Source: DYRB01 sp963802205
Lineage (GTDB): Bacteria; Pseudomonadota; Gammaproteobacteria; Chromatiales; Chromatiaceae
Direction of reading: 5' to 3'
Length of the DNA: 64,000 bases
Assembly (NCBI GenBank): GCA_963802205.1
Contig: CAWDHW010000005.1
Span: 1-64,000 of the forward strand
Positions 19,627 through 30,162 of the stretch are shown in pieces. The first letter of the stretch is position 1, and every line of letters starts with the position of its first letter. The translations under genes were made by a program, and so were the position numbers. The notes beneath the pieces were generated by a model. That model was given only the letters and a program-made list of their open reading frames with translations. It was not told where the DNA came from and made no database searches.

Positions 19627-22194
19627 TCAAATGGCGACTTGTGTCTCGCAGTCGCCGACATCGGAGTCACCCGATCCGGCGGGAGGCCTGCCGGCGTCTG
19701 GCCCGGTGCTGCCGCCCAGGATCCTTGACAGAGCACCCGGCCGGTTCGGGCTGAAGACACCGAGGGTGCCCCAGGAAGGCCCGGCCGTTACCTCGCACAG
19801 GGACGCGGCTTCGGCGTCCCCTTCGATGGCGCAGCGAGGGCCTGAGGGCGGCAGAAGGACCTCCAACCCCATGGGCGGCAGGCTCAGCGTCTTCAGGGTC
19901 ATGGCGTCCGCCACGCCGTCGGTCCGCCGCAGGCCATGGCGCAACTGAAAGGTATTGAGCGCGGCCACGGTCGCCTTGTCCGGCTTGCCGACGAAGGGGA
20001 CCGTCTTGTAGCTCTCGTGCTTCTTGCGCTTTTTGTCGCGCCAGACCGTCTTCTGGGTCGGCTGGGTCAGGAGCCCGCGGTCGGCCAGGGCCGTCTGCAC
20101 GGCGGCAACGTAAGGGGCCGCCGATCGCTGGAACCGGGCCGGTAGCTTGCCGAGGCGCAGGATGTCCAGGGCCTCGCCCAGTTCGACCTCCTGGGCGGCC
20201 TGCAAGGCGGCGTAACGGGCGATGCGCTGCTCATAAAGCTCCAGTGCGACCCGCTCGGCGGGCATCAGGCGGCCGACATGCTCCGGATCGTCCGGTTCGT
20301 CCTTGCCGACCCGCGTGCGGAAGTCGCGCAGGGCCTGCTGCACCTGCGGGTCCTGGGTGTCGGCCGTCTGCACCTTCGGGTCCAACAGCCCCAGGTGATG
20401 CAGGGCCGCCAGCGCCTCCGGCGGCAGGGTGCCAAGCGGCTGGTCCTCGCCCCGACTCACCAGCTCGGCGAGGCGTTCCTTGTACCGGCGGGTCTCGTCC
20501 CGGTCGAGGGTGCCGGTGATCATGGCCTCGGGCACCAGCACCGCCTGTCCATTCCCGTGGCGAAACTCCGCGGCCCTGGATGCTTGCTTCGGGTCGTAGG
20601 CCCGTCCCGGCATGTCACCGCCCTTGAGCGGGAACCCGACCCCATACTTGGCCCGTACCAGCGCCGGCTGATCGGCGGCCCGCACGCGCCTGCCCAGGTT
20701 CTGGAGGAACTCCGCCCAGGTATAGGGCTGGGTCTGGCCCTTGCCGTCGCGGTAGAACATGCCGAGGTTACCCGTAACCGTGGGGGAGTCGGCGGGCAGG
20801 CCCCACTCCGATGAAATCGACGGGGGCGTCAAGGGGGCCATTGGGTAGAACAGGGCGGGTTCGGGGGCTCGCGGATAGACGGCCGTTTGGGCCGCCGCCG
20901 GCTTCAGCGCGGCCCGCTTACGACCGCCTTCGACCCACTCAGGGCCCGGCTCACCTCGCAGATGCAGAGAGATCGGCGACACACCCAAGTCGGCTGGGAG
21001 TGTTAGCTCAAGCCCGGAGACAGCCGGAGGCCGACCCTTTTGGGCGGTCGCCTGCTTCTTGGCCGACGCCTTACCGCTCCCCGCTATCGGCCCCGGCTTG
21101 GCCTTTGGCGCCAATTCCAAAACGACCCGCGACCGTGCCGGGGTATTGATCGGGGGCAATCGATCCGGCCGGGCGGCGACCTGGGGCTTCGCCTGCTGGG
21201 CGGTCACCGGCTTCTTGGCTGGCGCCTTACCGCCCCGGGCTGCCGCCCCCCGCTTGGTCTGGGGCCCCGGGTCCGAGGTGACCCGCGGCGGGGCCGGTGC
21301 ATCGATCTGTGCCAGGGCATCCGCGCCCGAGGCCAACGGCGGCAGGGCCAGGGCGCCGTCCCCTGCCAATAGCCCGGGGCCCGGCTCCTGGTCAGGGGTC
21401 GCTGGCGTGACCGGCTTGACGCATAGCGTCTGCCGCGCCTCCCCGCGGGCGAGGGCCAATATCCGCCGGCCCTGCCCCTCCCCCAGGAAGTGGAAGAGAT
21501 AATCCTCCTCCGGCGTGGTGGCGCCGGACTCGGTGCTCAGGGAATGTTTTGCAAAGGCCAGGACGGCGAAGTTGTGGCGCAGGAGCTGGAGCGGCGCGTC
21601 GTCCGCACCCCGTTGGCCGTCCACGGTCTCCTGGATGATGCCCCGCACCTGGGCGTCCGTGAAAGGCCCCGCCCCCAGATCCATCGATTGACGACCCGTT
21701 GCGGCATCGGACTGGCTGGCCGCCAGCCACTGGGCCCCAAACTTCTTGACAATGAGATGGAAGGTCGCAGGCTGGAACTGCCAGACCCCGGTTGCCGCCC
21801 CCAGGCTGCCGCTCTTCAGGGTCGGGCGGACATGATCGTTCCAGGTACGGGCGCTTTCGTGCTCCCCGGTCGCCAGGGCCTGTCCCAGGCTGGCCCCGAT
21901 GCGCTCGGATACCTCCAGCAGGATGACCAATTGCCGGGGCGAGATATCCTGCCGCCGGTCGTAGTCGCGGGCTTGGCTGGCCGCCAGGGCCATATAGGCC
22001 GCCAGCGCCTCGTCCGGCGGCCCCTCGTCCCTCGCAGACACGGCGGGGGGCTCCGGAGGTTCGGCAGCCCAGGCCAGCGGAAGCGCCAGAACGGCGGCCG
22101 CAGCGAAGCCGCTCAGGAGACCCCGGCAGGTTATGACATTCCGTCCCATCGAAAGAGGTTTTCCGAAAAACATGATGCGGTAATCATAAAGCAT
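19627..22194 (-). CDS. large secreted peptidoglycan-binding / lytic-transglycosylase-like protein
   Basis: An 855-residue protein with a Sec-type signal (hydrophobic core GFAAAAVLALPLAWAAE, about residues 30-46). Residues about 75-250 contain ASLGQALATGEHESARTWN and TGVWQFQPATFHLIVKKFG, which suggest a lysozyme-like/lytic transglycosylase-type domain of the MltB/Slt flavour. The middle (about 270-470) is a low-complexity Pro/Ala/Lys-rich linker. The C-terminal part has two segments resembling peptidoglycan-binding domain 1 (DPQVQQALRDFRTRVGKDEP; VAALNTFQLRHGLRRTDGVA). It probably acts on or anchors to the murein sacculus. The ATG at 22194 follows AGGAG by 5 nt. Enzymatic activity is inference; it could be purely structural. 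Confidence 0.7.
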   Translation of the reverse strand: MLYDYRIMFFGKPLSMGRNVITCRGLLSGFAAAAVLALPLAWAAEPPEPPAVSARDEGPPDEALAAYMALAASQARDYDRRQDISPRQLVILLEVSERIGASLGQALATGEHESARTWNDHVRPTLKSGSLGAATGVWQFQPATFHLIVKKFGAQWLAASQSDAATGRQSMDLGAGPFTDAQVRGIIQETVDGQRGADDAPLQLLRHNFAVLAFAKHSLSTESGATTPEEDYLFHFLGEGQGRRILALARGEARQTLCVKPVTPATPDQEPGPGLLAGDGALALPPLASGADALAQIDAPAPPRVTSDPGPQTKRGAAARGGKAPAKKPVTAQQAKPQVAARPDRLPPINTPARSRVVLELAPKAKPGPIAGSGKASAKKQATAQKGRPPAVSGLELTLPADLGVSPISLHLRGEPGPEWVEGGRKRAALKPAAAQTAVYPRAPEPALFYPMAPLTPPSISSEWGLPADSPTVTGNLGMFYRDGKGQTQPYTWAEFLQNLGRRVRAADQPALVRAKYGVGFPLKGGDMPGRAYDPKQASRAAEFRHGNGQAVLVPEAMITGTLDRDETRRYKERLAELVSRGEDQPLGTLPPEALAALHHLGLLDPKVQTADTQDPQVQQALRDFRTRVGKDEPDDPEHVGRLMPAERVALELYEQRIARYAALQAAQEVELGEALDILRLGKLPARFQRSAAPYVAAVQTALADRGLLTQPTQKTVWRDKKRKKHESYKTVPFVGKPDKATVAALNTFQLRHGLRRTDGVADAMTLKTLSLPPMGLEVLLPPSGPRCAIEGDAEAASLCEVTAGPSWGTLGVFSPNRPGALSRILGGSTGPDAGRPPAGSGDSDVGDCETQVAI

Positions 22195-22354
22195 AGCGCT
22201 CCTGGCGCTGATCGTCCCTCAGGCAGGTGCGTGCGTGACCCAGGACTTCGGGGCGCACCCCCTGTGGGAGGACGGACGTCCCAAGCGTGCCGAACCGCCC
22301 CGCAACCTGTGGTCGTCGCTCCCCCGGATACGAGGGGGCTTGGACTTACGTGGG

Positions 22355-23549
22355 TCAGTGCCCGCGATCGGCACCGCGACGCAGGGCTCCGGGGCCAAAA
22401 CGGGCGTTGATGCGGTCCAGGGTCGCGTTGAGGCTCCGGTCCCGGGTACTGTCGAGGGTGCGGTTTGGGCCGTCGTCGAAGAGGTCCTGTTGCACCGGTT
22501 GCGGGGGGCCCAGCTCGGAGATCCCCAGACCAATCAAGCGCACCGGTTTGCGGGGCAGACGGGAGTTCTCGTACAGCGACCAGGCCGTGGCAAGCAAGGT
22601 CCGGTCGTCGTGGCTCGGATGGTCGAGGCGTTGTTGCCGGGTGTGGGTCTCGAATCCCTGAAAACGGATCTTCAGGGTGACCGTCTGTCCGGCGAGGCCC
22701 TCCCGGCGGGCCAGACGGGCGACCTCGCCGGCCAGGTTGGCCAGGGTGTCGTGCAGCAGGCGCGGATCGCTCACATCGGTGGCGAAGGTGGTCTCCTTGG
22801 ACAGGGACTTGCGCCCTGCCCCGTCGCCGACCCGGTCGGAGGCAATACCGCGCGCCTGTTGGTACAGGCTGGCGGCGGAGCGAGCACCGACCAGGGCCTG
22901 GAGCTGTTCCAGGGTCAGGCGGCGCAGGTCCATCACGGTGCCGATGCCGAGCCGCGTGAGCTTGGGCAGGGTCTTGGCGCCGAGCCCGCGCAGGACGCCC
23001 ACGGGCAGCGCGCCGAGGAAGTCCAGCACCCGTTCGTGCGGGATCACGGTCAGGCCATCGGGCTTGGCGAAGTCGGAGGCAATCTTGGCCACCAGCCGGT
23101 TTGGGACCTATGCCCACCGAGGCGGTGAGGCCGACCGCGGCGCGAATATCCGCCTTGATCCGCCGGCCGATGGTTTCGGGTGGGCCGATCAGGCGATCGA
23201 GCCCGCTCACATCCAGATAGGCTTCGTCGATGGAGGCCGGCTCCACCAGCGGGGAGTAGGCCGCCATGACCCCCCGGATCTGGTGGGCCACGGCGGTGTA
23301 GTGCGCCATTCGGGGGCGGATGAAGGCGGCCTGCGGGCAGCGGCGGTACGCCTCGTTGATGGGCATGGCGGAACGGATGCCGAAGCCCCGGGCCTCATAG
23401 GAGCAGGTGGCCACCACCCCGCGCCCGCCGGGTTGGGACCCGACCACCACGGGTCGGCCGCGCAGATCGGGGTCGTCGCGCTGCTCCACGGCGGCGTAGA
23501 AGGCGTCCATATCCAGGTGCATGATCCAGCGTTGGGGCCCGGTGCTCAT
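22355..23549 (-). pseudogene. dinB: DNA polymerase IV (Y-family), one apparent frameshift
   Basis: Translesion DNA polymerase of the DinB family. The joined reading is about 398 residues. It has IMHLDMDAFYAAVEQRDDP with the first catalytic Asp, YEARGFGIRSAMP, SIDEAYLDVSG with the catalytic D-E, and ASVGIGP. After the break come AKIASDFAKPDGLTVI, the helix-hairpin-helix LRGLGAKTLPKLTRLGIGT, and the little-finger domain (SLSKETTFATDV). The break at about 23103 is an AAA run where AA would restore SVGIGPNRLVAKIASD, so a homopolymer sequencing error is the simplest explanation. The ATG at 23549 gives MSTGPQRWIMHLDMDAF; the longer TTG start is unnecessary. In relatives it is commonly SOS-induced, but no LexA box was identified here. 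Confidence 0.88.
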
Positions 23550-23583
23550 GGCCGAGGGGCTCGACAAGGGAAGACGCAACCAA

Positions 23584-24007
23584 TTATTTGATCAGCGTCA
23601 CCGGCAAGCTGGTCAGATGGATGACCTTGGCCGCGACCGAGCCGAGAAACAAGTCCGCAAGCCCCCCGCGCCCGTGGGTCCCCATCACGATGCCGTCGCA
23701 GCCCTGCTCGGAGGCGAAGCGGGCGATGGTCGGCGCCACAGGCCCCACCAGGACCTGGGCGTTGTAGGCGATACCGGCCGCATCCAGCCGGGCACTGGCC
23801 TCGCTGAGATCGACCTCGCCCTCGCGCTGCTGCAATTCGGCGATCTCCTCCGCATTCAGGAAGCGGCGGATCTCCCAGGCGTCCGCCGGCTCACGCACGT
23901 TGAGCACCTGGATCTCCACCACCTCGCGGCACTTGGCCAGCCGAATCAGGTAGGAGACCGCGCGCAGGGAGCGACTCAGACCCGTCCACAGGTACCAGGA
24001 ACTTCAT
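23584..24007 (-). pseudogene. universal stress protein UspA family, one apparent frameshift near the N-terminus
   Basis: Small cytoplasmic Usp-fold protein of about 140 residues. From the ATG at 24007 it reads MKFLVPVDGSES. A +1 shift near 23970 (GAGTCGCTCCC) is then needed to continue SLRAVSYLIRLAKCREVVEI. The rest is open and ends with the ATP-binding signature G-x2-G-x9-G-[S/T]: GTHGRGGLADLFLGSVAAKV. The ATP motif suggests an ATP-binding Usp. It lies between dinB and the nhaD-type gene on the same strand. If the shift is real, only a protein starting at an internal codon would be made. Confidence 0.82.
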
Positions 24008-24040
24008 GATGCCTTTGCCTCCAGACCCGCATGGGGCCGG

Positions 24041-25414
24041 TCACTGGTGAGGGGAGCGATGGATCCGGACTCGATCACCCCGACGTGCCCGGCGGGCGCC
24101 GTGGCGCCATCCGCCGGGGTCGCTCGGGGCATGGGGCTGCCAGCCCAGGGTCAGCATCAGGGCGGCGAAGCCGATGACATAGGCCAGGGTCACATGCCAG
24201 CCCCCGCGCAGCCAGGCCCCCACGGACTTGGCCTGGGGATACATGTTGGACAGGGCCACGCCGGCGGAGCTGCCGAACCAGATCATGGACCCGCCGAAGC
24301 CCACCGCATAGGCGAGCATCCCCCAGTCGAATCCGCCCTGCTTGAGGGCCAGGGCGGTCAGCGGGATGTTGTCGAAGACCGCGGAGACGAAGCCGAGGCT
24401 GAGGGCGGAGAGCCAGGAGGCGGGCGGCAGCTGCTCCACCGGCATCATGGAGGCGCACAGCACCAGGGAGAGCAGGAAGATGCTGCCCTTCAGCGCCTCC
24501 GGCAACAGGCTCCACTCGGGCCTGCGCAGGGGCACCGGCGGCGAGGATGGCGATCCACACCGCCACCCCCAGGAAGGGGAAGCTGTCGGCCACCCACTTG
24601 AAGTGCAGGTTGACCACCACATTCGCGGCGACCGCGGCCGTGAGGATGCCGGCGACGATGGCCAGCCGGACCCAGTCGATGGTGGTCCCCGCGGCCACCT
24701 CCCGGGACACCGGCGCGTACCGGTGTTGCTGAATGGCGGCGGGGATGCCGAAGACCACCAGGGCCACGACGGCGGCCACATAGGCATGAAAGACATCCGC
24801 GGGCGCAACGCCGGAGATCCACATCATGGTGGTGGTGGTGTCCCCCACCACGCTCCCGGAGCCGCCGGCATTGGACGCCGCGACGATGGCGGCCAGATAG
24901 CCGATGTGGACCTTGTAGCGGAAGACCCCGGCGGCCACGGTCCCGCCGATCAGGGCGGCGGCGATGTTGTCGAGGAAGCTCGACAGGAAGAAGATCAGGA
25001 CCAGGAGGACGAAGCCCCCGGGCCAGCCGGCAGGGAGGAAGCGCGGCAGGATCTGGGGGACCCGGCTGTCCTCGAAGTGGCGGGCGAGCAACGCGAAACC
25101 GAGCAGCAGGCCCAGCAGGTTGGTCAGCATCACCCACTCGTGCCCCAGGTGCGCCGGCCAGCCCGGCGAACCCGGGCCCGAACTTGAAGCCGGTGAAGGC
25201 AAGCTTGAAGACCGTGATGGTCGGCCAGCCCGGTGAGGGCGACCTGCAGGGTGTAGTGGTGGAACAGGGCCACCCCGAGCAGTGTCAACGCGAACAGAAT
25301 GAATTCCACCGGGATACGGACCTCGATGAGGGTGGGCGTGAAACCCGGCTCCGCGGCGTACAGCAGACCCGGGAGCAACAGCATTGCCAGGCCGAGGATC
25401 GGCAGGCCACGCAT
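24041..25414 (-). pseudogene. nhaD: NhaD-type Na+/H+ antiporter (CitM/ArsB superfamily), three apparent +1 frameshifts
   Basis: Polytopic secondary transporter exchanging Na+ (and Li+) for H+, about 457 residues when joined. It begins MRGLPILGLAMLLLPGLLYA, a signal-like first segment usual in NhaD, and continues through VEFILFALTLLGVALFHHYT and HLGHEWVMLTNLLGLLLGFA. Further on are FFLSSFLDNIAAALIGGTVA, NAGGSGSVVGDTTTTMMW and VSAVFDNIPLTALALKQG. The frame shifts near 25206, 25160 and 24537; removing one G at each restores the conserved sequence. The net frame returns to zero after three insertions. The ATG at 25414 is preferred over the upstream TTG at 25438. It is divergent from trkA, so two ion-transport systems share an intergenic region. 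Confidence 0.85.
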
Positions 25415-25688
25415 GCCGCCCAAGGTCGGGGGACGCAAGGTGCGGTCCGGCGGGGATCACCAATGGTGACAGAATAGATTGAAAGAGGCGTTTCACGGCT
25501 TCGCCCGAATTAGGTTGGGAATGGGTGAGGCCATGATAACCCGACAGGCCCAGCGGGCGCGACGGCCGCAAGGGACCCGCCAGAGATGCGCACCGGGTGA
25601 TGCGCACCGAGTATGCGTGCCGCGCCCGAGGCGTTACGATAGGGGCCCCAACCGTTTCCGCTCCGGTCCCGGAGCAACCACGCCCCCA

Positions 25689-27092
25689 ATGAAGATCATC
25701 ATCCTGGGCGCCGGTCAGGTCGGCACCTCGGTGGCCGAGAGCCTGGTCTCCGAGGCCAACGAGATCACCGTCGTCGATACCGATGTCCCCAGCCTCACTC
25801 GGCTGGCGGATCGCCTGGACCTGCGGGTGGTGGTGGGCAATGCCGCCCTGCCCTCGGTGCTCAAGCAGGCCGGGGCCGAGGACGCGGACCTGCTCATCGC
25901 CGTCACCCAGAGCGATCAGACCAATCTCTGCGCCTGCCGCACCGCCAAGACGCTGTTCAACGTCCCCACCAAGATCGCCCGGCTGCGTTCGGCGGACTAT
26001 GCCCAGTACCCGGAACTGCTGGGCCCCAAGAACTTCGCGGTGGACTTCAGCATCTGCCCCGAGCAGATCGTCACCGATTACATCGTCAAGCTCATCGAGT
26101 TCCCAGAGGCGCTGCAGGTCCTGGAGTTCGCCGACGGCCTGGTGAGCCTGGTGGCGGTGCGCGCCTTCGCCGGCGGCCCCCTGGTGGGACACCCCGTCGC
26201 CGACCTGCGCCGCCACATCCCTGACCTGGACGCCCGCATCGCCGCCATCTACCGCAAGGACCAGGCCACAGTCCCGGACGGCGAGACCCTGATCGAGGCC
26301 GGCGACGAGGTCTTCTGCCTGGCGGCCACCCGCGACATCCGCAAGGTCCTGAGCGAGTTGCGCCGGCTCGACAGCCCCACCAGGCGCATCCTGATCGCCG
26401 GGGGCGGCAACATCGGGGCCCGGCTGGCCACCGCCACCCAGGGTCGCTACTCGGTCAAGATCATCGAGGCCAACGAGGCGCGCGCCAAGACCCTTGGGGT
26501 GCGGCTGCCCAACACCCTGGTCCTGGTGGGGGATGCGGCAGACGAGAATCTCCTGTCGGCCGAGGGGATCGAGGACATGGACTTCTTCCTCGCCCTGACC
26601 AACGACGACGAGAACAACATCCTCAGCGCCCTGCTGGCCAAGGGGCTGGGGGCGCATCGCGTGCTGTCCCTGATCAACCGCCGGGTCTATGTGGATCTGG
26701 TGCAGGCCGACCGCATCGACATCGCCATCTCCCCGGCCCAGGTCTCCATCGGCACCCTGCTGGCACGGGTGCGCCGGGGCGATGTGGCGGCGGTCCACAG
26801 CCTGCGGCGCGGGGCCGCGGAGGCCCTGGAGGTCGTGGTCCACGGCGACCGCAAGACCTCCAAGGCGGTCGGGCGGCGGGTCGAGGAACTGGCCCTGCCC
26901 CACGGCGTGACCTTGGGGGCCATAGTCCGCGGGCCGGCCCCGGAGCCGGGTCGGCCCGACCAGCGCCAGGTTTTGATGGCCCACCACGACACCCTGATCG
27001 AGGCCGAGGACCATGTGATCCTGTTCCTCATCAGCAAGGATCTGGTGCCCAAGGCCGAGCGCTTCTTCCAAGTCGGCCTGACCTTCTTTTAA
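25689..27092 (+). CDS. trkA: Trk system potassium uptake regulatory protein TrkA
   Basis: Cytoplasmic NAD(H)-binding gating subunit of the Trk K+ uptake system, 467 residues, standard length. It has two tandem RCK units: RCK_N 1 with KIIILGAGQVGTSVAESL, a first RCK_C, then RCK_N 2 with ILIAGGGNIGARLA and a second RCK_C ending RFFQVGLTFF. The acidic residue ending strand 2 (ITVVDTD) is as expected for NAD binding. An in-frame upstream reading from 25479 is AT-variable and not conserved, so the ATG at 25689 is chosen. The stop codon is immediately followed by the trkH start (TAAATG), so the two subunits form one transcription unit. Confidence 0.96.
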   Translation: MKIIILGAGQVGTSVAESLVSEANEITVVDTDVPSLTRLADRLDLRVVVGNAALPSVLKQAGAEDADLLIAVTQSDQTNLCACRTAKTLFNVPTKIARLRSADYAQYPELLGPKNFAVDFSICPEQIVTDYIVKLIEFPEALQVLEFADGLVSLVAVRAFAGGPLVGHPVADLRRHIPDLDARIAAIYRKDQATVPDGETLIEAGDEVFCLAATRDIRKVLSELRRLDSPTRRILIAGGGNIGARLATATQGRYSVKIIEANEARAKTLGVRLPNTLVLVGDAADENLLSAEGIEDMDFFLALTNDDENNILSALLAKGLGAHRVLSLINRRVYVDLVQADRIDIAISPAQVSIGTLLARVRRGDVAAVHSLRRGAAEALEVVVHGDRKTSKAVGRRVEELALPHGVTLGAIVRGPAPEPGRPDQRQVLMAHHDTLIEAEDHVILFLISKDLVPKAERFFQVGLTFF

Positions 27093-28549
27093 ATGCGCGC
27101 CCTGCTCTCCGTCACCCAGGTCCTCGGCCGGCTGCTGCTGGTCTTCAGCCTGACCTACCTGATGCCCATCGCCTGCGCCCTGATCTATCGGGACGGAACC
27201 CTGACCACCTTCCTCGACAGCATGCTCGCCTGCATCGCCGTCGGCCTGGTGCTGATACTGGCCACCCGGCGCCACAGGGCGGAGCTGAAGGCCCGCGACG
27301 GCTTCATCCTGGTCACCCTGGCCTGGACCCTGACTGCGGCCATCGCCACGGTGCCGTTGATGCTTGCACCAGGACATGTCCTTCACGGACTCCTTCTTCG
27401 AGACCATGTCCGGGCTCACCACCACGGGGGCCACGGTGATGACGGGGCTCGATACCACGGAGCCATCCATCAACCTCTGGCGTCATGCCCTCAACTGGCT
27501 GGGGGGCATGGGGATCATCGTCCTGGCGGTGGCCATCCTGCCCCTGCTGGGGGTCGGCGGCATGCAGCTCCTGCGCGCCGAGGTCCCTGGCCCCATCAAG
27601 GACACCAAACTCACCGCCCGCATCGGCGACACCGCGGCCATCCTCTGGACCGTGTATCTGGGCATCACCATCGCCTGCATCCTGGCCCTCAAGCTGGCCG
27701 GGATGGGCTGGTTCGATGCCATCTGCCACGCCTTCGCGGCGCTCAGTCTGGGCGGCTTCTCCACCCGCGACGCCAGCATCGGGGCATACGACTCGGTCGC
27801 CATCGAGGTGGTCTTGAGCGTCTTCATGGTGATCGCGGCGCTCAACTTCGCCACCCACTTTACCGTCTGGCGCGAGCGCAGCCTGCGACCCTACTGGCGG
27901 GACGCCGAGGCGAGGGGGGTGTTGGGCCTGCTCGCTCTGAGCTGTCCTGGCCTGTACGGCCTACCTCTGGGGCATGGGGACTTACGAGAGCTTCTGGACG
28001 GCCCTGCGCCACCTGAGCTTCAACCTGATCTCTATCGCGACCGACTGCGGCTTCGTCAGCACCGACTATGCCCTGTGGCCCATCTTCGTCCCCTTCTTCA
28101 TGCTCTTCCTGTCCTGCCTGACCGTCAGCTCCGGCTCCACCGGCGGCGGGATCAAGATGATCCGCACCCTGGTCCTGGTCCGTCAGAGCACCCGTGAGCT
28201 CTCCCGCCTCCTCCACCCGACCCTGGCCGCGCCGGTGACGGTTGGCGGGATGGAGATTCCCAACTCCGTGGTCTTCGCCATCCTCGGCTTCACCTTCCTG
28301 TATTTCCTGAGCGTGGTCGGGATGACCTTCCTGCTCATATTCGGCGGCATGGACTTCATCAGCGCCTTCACCGCCGTCATCGCGTGCATCAACAACGCCG
28401 GCCCAGGGTTGGGCCAAGTCGGCCCCGCTACGAACTACCAATCCCTGACCGACTACGAGACCTGGGTCTGTAGCGTCACCATGCTCCTCGGTCGCCTGGA
28501 GATCTTCTCCGTGGTGGTCCTGTTCACCCCTCAGTTTTGGCGCAAATAG
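27093..28549 (+). pseudogene. trkH: Trk potassium uptake channel subunit TrkH, two apparent +1 frameshifts
   Basis: K+-translocating membrane subunit of Trk, about 484 residues when joined, standard length. Pore-loop filters are visible: MSGLTTTGATVMTGLD, FAALSLGGFSTRDAS, TDCGFVSTDYALWP and INNAGPGLGQVGP, and also the conserved NWLGGMGIIVLAVAILPLLG and SGSTGGGIKMIRTL. Frame 1 runs to about 27363, where an extra G breaks LMLHQDMSF; frame 2 runs to about 27945, where an extra C breaks before ACTAYLWGMGTYESF; frame 3 runs to the stop. Both breaks are removed by deleting one base. Its last 19 bp overlap the convergent trpE gene. Confidence 0.9.
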
Positions 28550-30049
28550 TCCGGGTCAGCATCCCCGCCCGGCAGGCGGTCGATGCCGGCCTCGGCCAGG
28601 GCAACGGCGCGGAAGATGGCCCGGCCCTTGTTCATGGTCTCGGCCCATTCCGACGCCGGCACCGAGTCGGCCACTACGCCGGCACCGGCCTGGATGTGCA
28701 GGGTCCCATCCTTGATGACGGCGGTGCGGATGGCGATGGCCGTATCCATGTTGCCGTTCCAGGACAGGTAACCGACAGCCCCGGAGTAGACCCCGCGCTT
28801 GACGGGCTCCAGTTCGTCGATGATCTCCATGGCGCGGATCTTGGGGGCACCCGAAACGGTCCCGGCAGGGAAGGTCGCACGCAGGACATCGATGGCGGTC
28901 ATGCCCTCGCGCAGGTCCCCGACCACGTTGGAGACGATGTGCATGACGTGGGAGTAACGCTCCACGATCATCTTGTCGGTGACCTTGACGCTGCCGACCT
29001 TGGCCACCCGCCCGGTGTCGTTGCGCCCCAGGTCGATGAGCATGAGGTGTTCGGCCAGCTCCTTGGGATCGGCCAGGAGTTCCGCCTCCAGGGCCTGGTC
29101 CTCGGCCTCGTTGCGCCCGCGCTTGCGCGTCCCGGCGATGGGGCGCACCGTCACCACGCCGTCCTCCAGGCGGGTCAGGATCTCCGGTGACGAGCCGACG
29201 ATGTGGAACCCGCCCAAGTCCAGAAAATACATGTAGGGCGAGGGGTTTAAGCCCCGCAGGGCCCGGTAGAGATCGAGCGGCGCGGCGGCGAAGGGAATGG
29301 ACAGGCGCTGGGAAAGGACTACCTGCATGCAGTCCCCCTCCAGGATGTACTGCTTGATGCGCTCCACCGCCGCCTCGAAGCCCTCTTGCGTAAAGCCCGA
29401 GACGAAATCCGCTTCGCTCACGCTCCGCCGGGCGCCGCCGGTGTCGCCGCGGGGCACCGCGCTGCATGAGCCCGGCAAGCTCCGCGATGCGCGCCTCGCC
29501 CTTGGCCAGGGTGTCCCCGGCCACGGGGTCGAGCTGGACGATGACATACATGCGCCCGCTCAGGTTGTCGAAGACGACGACCTCGTCGGAGACCATGAGC
29601 AGGATGTCCGGAGTCCCGAGCTGGTCGGGGTTCGGGCAGGTGGCCAGGCGCGGCTCGATGTAGCGCACGGTGTCGTAGCCGAAGTAACCCACCAGGCCGC
29701 CGGTGAAACGCGGCAGGTCCGGGGGTTCGGCGACGCGAAAGCGGGCCTGAAAGGTCTCGATCCAGGCGAGTGGGTCGGCACTCTCGACTTCTTCCACCAC
29801 GGCGCCATCGCGCTCAACGGTGATGCGCGACCCGCTGACACGAACCAGGGTGCGGCAGGGTAGCCCGATGATGGAGTAGCGGCCCCACTTCTCCCCGCCC
29901 TGGACGGACTCCAGCAGGTACGAGTAAGGCCCCTCGGCGAGCTTGAGGTAGGCACTCAAGGGGGTGTCGAGGTCCGCGAGGACCTCGCGCACCAGGGGGA
30001 TGCGGTTGTAGCCCTGGTCGGCCAGGGCGCGAAATTTGTCTGGGGTCAT
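28531..30049 (-). pseudogene. trpE: anthranilate synthase component I, one apparent frameshift
   Basis: Converts chorismate and ammonia (from TrpG) to anthranilate, the first step of tryptophan synthesis. The joined product is about 505 residues. The N-terminal lobe has the tryptophan feedback-site element YLLESVQGGEKWGRYS and GGLVGYFGYD. The catalytic lobe has QVVLSQRLS, PIAGTRKRGRNEAED, EHLMLIDLGRNDTGRV, PAGTVSGAPKIRAMEIIDEL and GAGVVADS. The break near 29455 (LMQRG to VPRGDTGG) is repaired by removing one G. It is the third gene of an rpe-gph-trpE run, a common gammaproteobacterial order; trpG is not adjacent here. No trp leader or attenuator was recognised between gph and trpE. Confidence 0.92.
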
Positions 30050-30162
30050 CAGAGGCTCCGGGCAAGCGGTCGATCAGGGTGGAACGGGCGGCACGTCAAC
30101 GTCGCCATCGCCCCCCAGGCCCTGTCCTCAATCCCGGATAGGTCCTCATCGGCGCTGCTGCG

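Noticed and set aside
24075..27473. 1132-codon minus-strand open frame
   Set aside because: Most of it is antisense to trkA; only its distal part coincides with real nhaD sequence. GC-rich third positions create such long antisense frames.
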